Assembly (NCBI GenBank): GCA_030018795.1
Contig: JASEHA010000052.1
Span: 1-10,056, forward strand
DNA from: a bacterium
Lineage (GTDB): Bacteria; UBA9089; CG2-30-40-21
Direction: 5' to 3'
DNA: 10,056 nucleotides
Part shown: positions 7,272-10,056 of the stretch, in pieces
Position numbering within the stretch: the first letter of the stretch is position 1
Layout: each line of letters starts with the position of its first letter
Notes under the pieces: model-generated
Databases searched by the model: none
What the model saw: the letters and a program-made list of their open reading frames with translations, nothing else
Told to the model about the DNA's origin: nothing
Made by a program: the position numbers and the translations under genes

Positions 7272-7565
7272 TTAGCCCTGCCAGGACTTGAGTGAGGTAT
7301 AATAGCGATTCAGTATTCGACATCCTTCCTCATAATCTTCAAATTTTTCTGACTTTCCTGAAATCTTTCCGCATTCATTTAGCAAGGTGACTAAATCATG
7401 AATCCTTTCCGGTTTTACATCACAAGAAGCTATATATGCCTTCAGATACTTCTCTACGGCATCATGACATAAGATGCACATTTGAGAGTAGAAATCGTCA
7501 AATTCCCTCAGACTTGCCTAAAGCAAAGGACAAATCACGTTTAACCAAAAGCTATCGACTTTCAA
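7272..7565 (-). pseudogene. Broken HEPN-domain gene
   Basis: The longest open piece, 7272-7481, encodes 69 residues (starting MCILCHDAVEKYLKAYI) with the HEPN core pattern and HDLVTLLNECG. Reading upstream in the same frame gives SLREFDDFYSQ and then a TAG at 7518-7520. Just beyond it, the adjacent frame gives RDLSFAL (7519-7539). Joining the two frames by removing one base near 7517-7522 restores RDLSFALASLREFDDFYSQM, a normal HEPN first helix. A possible still earlier piece, VDSFWL, starts from a TTG at 7563-7565. The C-terminal end is also abnormal: after LNRYY the frame reads TSLKSWQG and stops, where relatives continue with an RYP-type segment. This indicates a decayed HEPN gene with at least one frameshift. 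Sequencing error is possible for the single-base shift, but it would not explain the altered C-terminus. Confidence 0.7.
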
Positions 7566-7587
7566 TCTTTGGATGGCACCACAATTT

Positions 7588-7938
7588 TCAGAGAGATTCC
7601 ATGCTTTTTAAGACTTGCTTTGATAACACTAACATTCTTTCTGCTTCATCCTTTTTAATCTCTATGCTGTTATCATAGTCAGCATTATTTCTTGCTTTCC
7701 TGAGCTCATTAAGATTTTTGCCTATTTTCTTTTGAATTATATCTCTTGAGTTTTCATATGTCTCGATAACCTTACGATGCACATCACTACCTGAATACGA
7801 TCGGTATCTAAGTTTATTTCTGGCTATGCAAAATACTCCATAATAACTTCTACTTACAGCGGAACGCAAACAGGCTTCTTCTTTTCTCAATATTAATTCT
7901 TCAGATAGCTTGATATATTCTCTCCAATCAAAACTCAT
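7588..7938 (-). CDS. Small HEPN-fold protein, candidate toxin
   Basis: This is a 116-residue all-helical protein. The start is set at the ATG at 7936-7938 (MSFDWREYIKL) rather than the earlier in-frame ATG at 7957-7959. Relatives begin with MSFDW, a GAGGAAC ribosome-binding site precedes it, and the ATG overlaps the upstream stop as ATGA. Recognisable parts are SRSYYGVFCIARN (29-41) and LRKARNNADYD (79-89). The RNxADY motif stands where HEPN ribonucleases have RxxxxH, so the usual catalytic histidine is replaced by an acidic residue. HEPN proteins are often RNases in toxin-antitoxin and abortive-infection systems; this subfamily has no activity that I can name. It ends the three-gene coupled set with the two genes upstream. 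Confidence 0.75.
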   Translation of the reverse strand: MSFDWREYIKLSEELILRKEEACLRSAVSRSYYGVFCIARNKLRYRSYSGSDVHRKVIETYENSRDIIQKKIGKNLNELRKARNNADYDNSIEIKKDEAERMLVLSKQVLKSMESL

Positions 7939-8300
7939 AACGGTTCCTCTGTAATACACAATTTGTTCTTTGTTCTATCCATAATTTCAAGAAACCATGT
8001 TTCATCTAATTTATCCATTGATTTCCTTGCTTTCTGCGGTGAATAAGGAGATTTAATTACTACAAAAAGTTCATCATAATCCTCTTCCGAGTCGTGATGT
8101 AATTCTAATTCAAGTTTGACATCATCACGTGGAAAGATACGATAAATCTCTACGGGAGCATCAACAAGAATAGGAAGTAAAAAAGGATGCTTCCTGATAA
8201 AAGATATTATTTCGTCTTCACTTTGGACTTTATAGAATTGATAAAGACAAGCAAACTCGTCTATATATTCTTTCTCTATTAATGGCATCGGAGCAATCAT
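7935..8300 (-). CDS. Uncharacterised 121-residue partner of the HEPN protein
   Basis: The start is placed at the ATG at 8298-8300, because it overlaps the TIR-like gene stop as ATGA and has AGAGGGAAAGAA just before it. A longer frame begins at 8333 but would overlap the upstream coding region by 36 bases. The protein reads MIAPMPLIEKEYIDEF at its N-terminus, has a hydrophobic helix FIRKHPFLLPILVDAPVEI (34-52), an acidic middle (HHDSEEDYDE, 68-77), and a C-terminal strand-helix unit with SPYSPQKARKSMDKLDETW (84-102). I recall similar small acidic proteins encoded directly beside MSFDW-type HEPN genes, which fits an antitoxin or partner. This is inference from context. No catalytic motif, signal peptide or convincing membrane helix is present. 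It ends in a second ATGA overlap with the HEPN gene. Confidence 0.7.
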   Translation of the reverse strand: MIAPMPLIEKEYIDEFACLYQFYKVQSEDEIISFIRKHPFLLPILVDAPVEIYRIFPRDDVKLELELHHDSEEDYDELFVVIKSPYSPQKARKSMDKLDETWFLEIMDRTKNKLCITEEPL

Positions 8301-9208
8301 TTCTTTCCCTCTATACATTTTCCTACAAGCCATATTCCTCCAAGTATTAAGCCAGCTTTACCAAGCCCATCAAGGAATTTCTGGACTTTTTTCTCAGCAA
8401 TCAATTCTCTGAAGCCAGGCATAACTACAGCCAGTTTGTGCTCCAGGACATCCAGTTTGGTAGGGTTATAAAAGACCTTAGGAAAATCAGGATATTCAAG
8501 AAGTCCCTCCTGTTTTATCCGTTCATCTACAATAAAAAGTAAAGGTTTGTTGCTATCAATACCTTTCTTTGTTTCTATATGTAACCAGGGGAATGCTTTA
8601 TAAGCTTTATCCTGGATAGAGTAGTCTCTTGGTGTAGCAATTCCTATCACAGCCGTAGCCTTTTCTATTTCTTTATCAATATCTTGTGGAATTTTTGAAG
8701 GATCCTCAGAGAATCTATTGATGCCAACAGTTACAGGGTTAAATCCCCACAGTTTTAATAGGTTAAGAATCTGATTCACGCATGGTTTATCTTCTTCCCG
8801 AAGACTACAGCTAACAAAAACAGTATATATAGGAGATTGTTGAGTAACCTGAATATATCCCCAATAAGGTGTCTGTTGTACTCCTAAGTTTTTCCAATTA
8901 GTTGTATAATTATTATAAATCCATGTCTCTAATCCAAACTTCAGGGTATAAAGCCCTGGTGTTGGAGGAAGCTGTAAGTTAAACTCTGCGATAAAAGTCG
9001 AATCTCCTGAGGCAAGATAGTTTCCTTCAACAATTTTTATGCCTTTTTTACCTTTAATCCATGATGGGATAATCTCTGCCCGAGAGAAATATAATGCACT
9101 ATCAGAAAGGTTTCTGACATTTAAATCGACCTTCATCTCTTCCCCTGTCTTCCATACAAACTTATTTACTTTTGGAGATACAACCCATAAATCTTGTTTT
9201 TCTTGCAT
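8297..9208 (-). CDS. Ig-like / TIR-like domain protein with C-terminal hydrophobic segment
   Basis: This is a 303-residue protein in three parts. Residues 1-125 are beta-rich and look like an immunoglobulin-type sandwich (MKVDLNVRNLSDSALYF, 25-41; GLYTLKFGLETW, 85-96). Residues 127-255 form a TIR/nucleoside-deoxyribosyltransferase-like alpha-beta domain: strand YTVFVSCSLREEDK (128-141), helix LLKLWGFNPVTVG, DIDKEIEKATAVIGIATPRD (176-195) and WLHIETKKG...KPLLFIVDE (208-229). E212 and E180/E182 are candidate catalytic acids. Residues 285-299 (AGLILGGIWLVGKCI) form a short glycine-rich hydrophobic segment that could insert in a membrane. TIR-type domains in bacterial defence usually cleave NAD or make cyclic nucleotides. 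I infer an effector but cannot assign an activity. GAGG lies nine bases before the ATG, and the gap to hdrB' is only 19 bases. Confidence 0.72.
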   Translation of the reverse strand: MQEKQDLWVVSPKVNKFVWKTGEEMKVDLNVRNLSDSALYFSRAEIIPSWIKGKKGIKIVEGNYLASGDSTFIAEFNLQLPPTPGLYTLKFGLETWIYNNYTTNWKNLGVQQTPYWGYIQVTQQSPIYTVFVSCSLREEDKPCVNQILNLLKLWGFNPVTVGINRFSEDPSKIPQDIDKEIEKATAVIGIATPRDYSIQDKAYKAFPWLHIETKKGIDSNKPLLFIVDERIKQEGLLEYPDFPKVFYNPTKLDVLEHKLAVVMPGFRELIAEKKVQKFLDGLGKAGLILGGIWLVGKCIEGKK

Positions 9209-9227
9209 AAGACTAACCTCAACATAA

Positions 9228-9635
9228 CTATTTTCTATTTAACATTTCAACCAGTCTATCCGTACTCACCAGATGCTTCTTCAACCAACCATCCACCTCT
9301 TTCATCCCCAATGCCATCCCCAACACCTCTGTAAAATAAAGCACCGGCATATTTGCTCCATTCTGCCGCATCTCAAGGTTTGCCTGACACATGGGGCAGG
9401 CGGTGATAATGCACTCAGCCCCTGCCTGCTTTGCCATATTGACCAGATTTTTTACCAGATCAACCACAATTTCAGATTGAGGCAGGGACAAACCAGCACC
9501 ACAGCAATCTGTTTTGTATGACCACTTCATCACCTCACACCCGCAAGCATCAAGAAGCCTGTCCATAGATTGGGGTTGCTCAACAGAATCAAAGTCATCC
9601 ATATGAGACGGTCTGGTAATCAGACAGCCGTAATT
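9228..9635 (-). pseudogene. hdrB: HdrB (heterodisulfide reductase subunit B), 3' half only
   Basis: The frame carries the second CCG domain of HdrB, which in the family holds the non-cubane Fe-S cluster that reduces the disulfide substrate. Clear HdrB sequence begins at about 9632 with YGCLITRP and continues through DCCGAG and ITACPMCQANLEMR to the normal end. The Cys spacing is CX39-CC-X34-CXXC, close to the CCG consensus. The first in-frame ATG (9600-9602) lies seven codons after the first cluster cysteine, so initiation there would lose a ligand. In the same frame upstream of 9635 there is no HdrB similarity, and a TGA follows within about 25 codons. The roughly 150-residue N-terminal half (first CCG domain) is absent and is replaced by DUF262 coding sequence. 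Genomic rearrangement or assembly chimera are both possible. Confidence 0.85.
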
Positions 9636-9937
9636 TTGTTTATAACACTCTGCCCAAGCAAAGCGGCCATTAGTGCGGTTACTCGTTGCTGACCATCAAT
9701 GAGTATTCTTTTGCCTTCTGATGAAGTGCCATCCTTCAGCTTCACGGTAGGATTTCGCCAGGCAATCAAATAACCTATGGGATACCCTTCATATAGCGAA
9801 TCTATAAGATCACGCACCTTCGTCGCATTCCAAACAAATGGACGTTGTATTTCAGGAATGGCAATCTCCTTGGAGTTGATCCAGGTCAACAATGTTTGTA
9901 TTGGATGTTGATTAACTGAATATTTTTGAATAGACAT
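9620..9937 (-). pseudogene. GmrSD/DUF262-type nuclease, N-terminal fragment
   Basis: This is a 105-residue frame with the DUF262 (ParB/sulfiredoxin-like) N-terminus: IPEIQRPFVWN (27-37), LIDSLYEGYPIGYLIAW (44-60) and the hallmark LIDGQQRVTALMAALLG (79-95). DUF262 forms the NTPase/nicking half of type IV GmrSD modification-dependent endonucleases and of BrxU and SspE-like defence proteins; full proteins have 400-700 residues. Family similarity holds to INK (residue 101), followed by ITAV and a stop that arise from reading hdrB DNA in another frame. The DGQQR motif is present, but the rest of the DUF262 domain and any HNH DUF1524 domain are missing. The ATG has GAGGCAATAG before it. The gene is broken at the hdrB junction. 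Confidence 0.85.
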
Positions 9938-9997
9938 CTATTGCCTCTTTTTTACTATTAACTAATTCTTTTACTTAATCCTGAAATCGGCAAGTGC

Positions 9998-10026
9998 CTA
10001 TAATCTAAAATGCCTAAGACAAACAA
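9998..10026 (-). promoter_or_regulatory. Possible sigma-70-type promoter upstream of the DUF262 fragment
   Basis: On the minus strand, TTGTTT (10021-10026) and TTATAG (9998-10003) are separated by 17 bases. They lie about 60 bases before the ATG at 9937 in an AT-rich leader with no open frame of note. The match to the consensus is partial, so this is only a candidate. If real, it could drive transcription through the broken junction into the downstream hdrB fragment and accessory genes. Confidence 0.3.
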
Positions 10027-10056
10027 TAGGTTAAGATTGTAGCCCAACATTCTATG

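Noticed and set aside
8301..8333. Earlier ATG start for the 121-residue partner protein
   Set aside because: It would overlap the TIR-like gene by 36 bases. The ATG at 8298-8300 forms an ATGA overlap and has a better-placed ribosome-binding site.
6868..9227. Rho-independent terminators between accessory genes
   Set aside because: No GC-rich hairpin followed by a T-run was found on the minus strand in the short gaps; several genes overlap.
9620..9622. The TGA ending the DUF262 frame read as selenocysteine or a programmed frameshift into hdrB
   Set aside because: Sequence after the TGA in that frame matches neither family, and there is no clear slippery site. The frames belong to two different genes joined at a breakpoint.

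Overview
The window is a single co-directional run of genes on the minus strand. It comes from an anaerobic bacterium that carries heterodisulfide-reductase (Hdr) type flavin-based electron-bifurcation machinery. The sequence alone does not name a genus. The bacterial Shine-Dalgarno sequences, the HdrA-GltD-HdrA fusion and the in-frame heptanucleotide repeats all suggest an uncultivated or deep-branching anaerobic bacterium (inference). Read in transcription order, from high to low coordinates, the layout has three parts.

(1) 10056-9228: a short leader with a possible promoter, then the first 100 or so codons of a GmrSD/DUF262-type nuclease gene. This fragment breaks off within a few bases of 9635 and is joined directly to the 3' half of hdrB (second CCG domain). 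Neither gene is intact. The 5' half of hdrB, and hdrC which often accompanies it, are not in the window.

(2) 9208-6911: a compact accessory block lies between hdrB and hdrA. It starts with an Ig-like/TIR-like protein, a small partner protein and a HEPN-fold protein, linked by two 4-base ATGA stop/start overlaps. A broken HEPN gene and a truncated KilA-N gene follow. The KilA-N fragment contains a perfect 26-bp palindrome. This block looks like defence or toxin-antitoxin cargo.

(3) 6867-1: hdrA (1522 aa) is a tandem HdrA with a glutamate-synthase-small-subunit-like (NAD(P)H/FAD) unit embedded in its first copy. A second accessory pair, an AlbA_2/Schlafen-type ATP-binding protein and a ParA-type ATPase with another ATGA overlap, separates hdrA from mvhD. 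Only the first 33 codons of mvhD are present.

The electron-transfer genes (hdrB fragment, hdrA, mvhD) would normally be adjacent. Here they are interleaved with two sets of defence-like genes, all in the same orientation, with very short gaps and no visible terminators or transposases. The other striking signal lies inside hdrA. Short repeats sit in frame at five places. Most are 7-bp tandem repeats, and one is a 64-bp hairpin-rich element flanked by a 14-bp direct duplication. Four of the five positions look like linkers or loops between conserved motifs, and the open reading frame is kept throughout.
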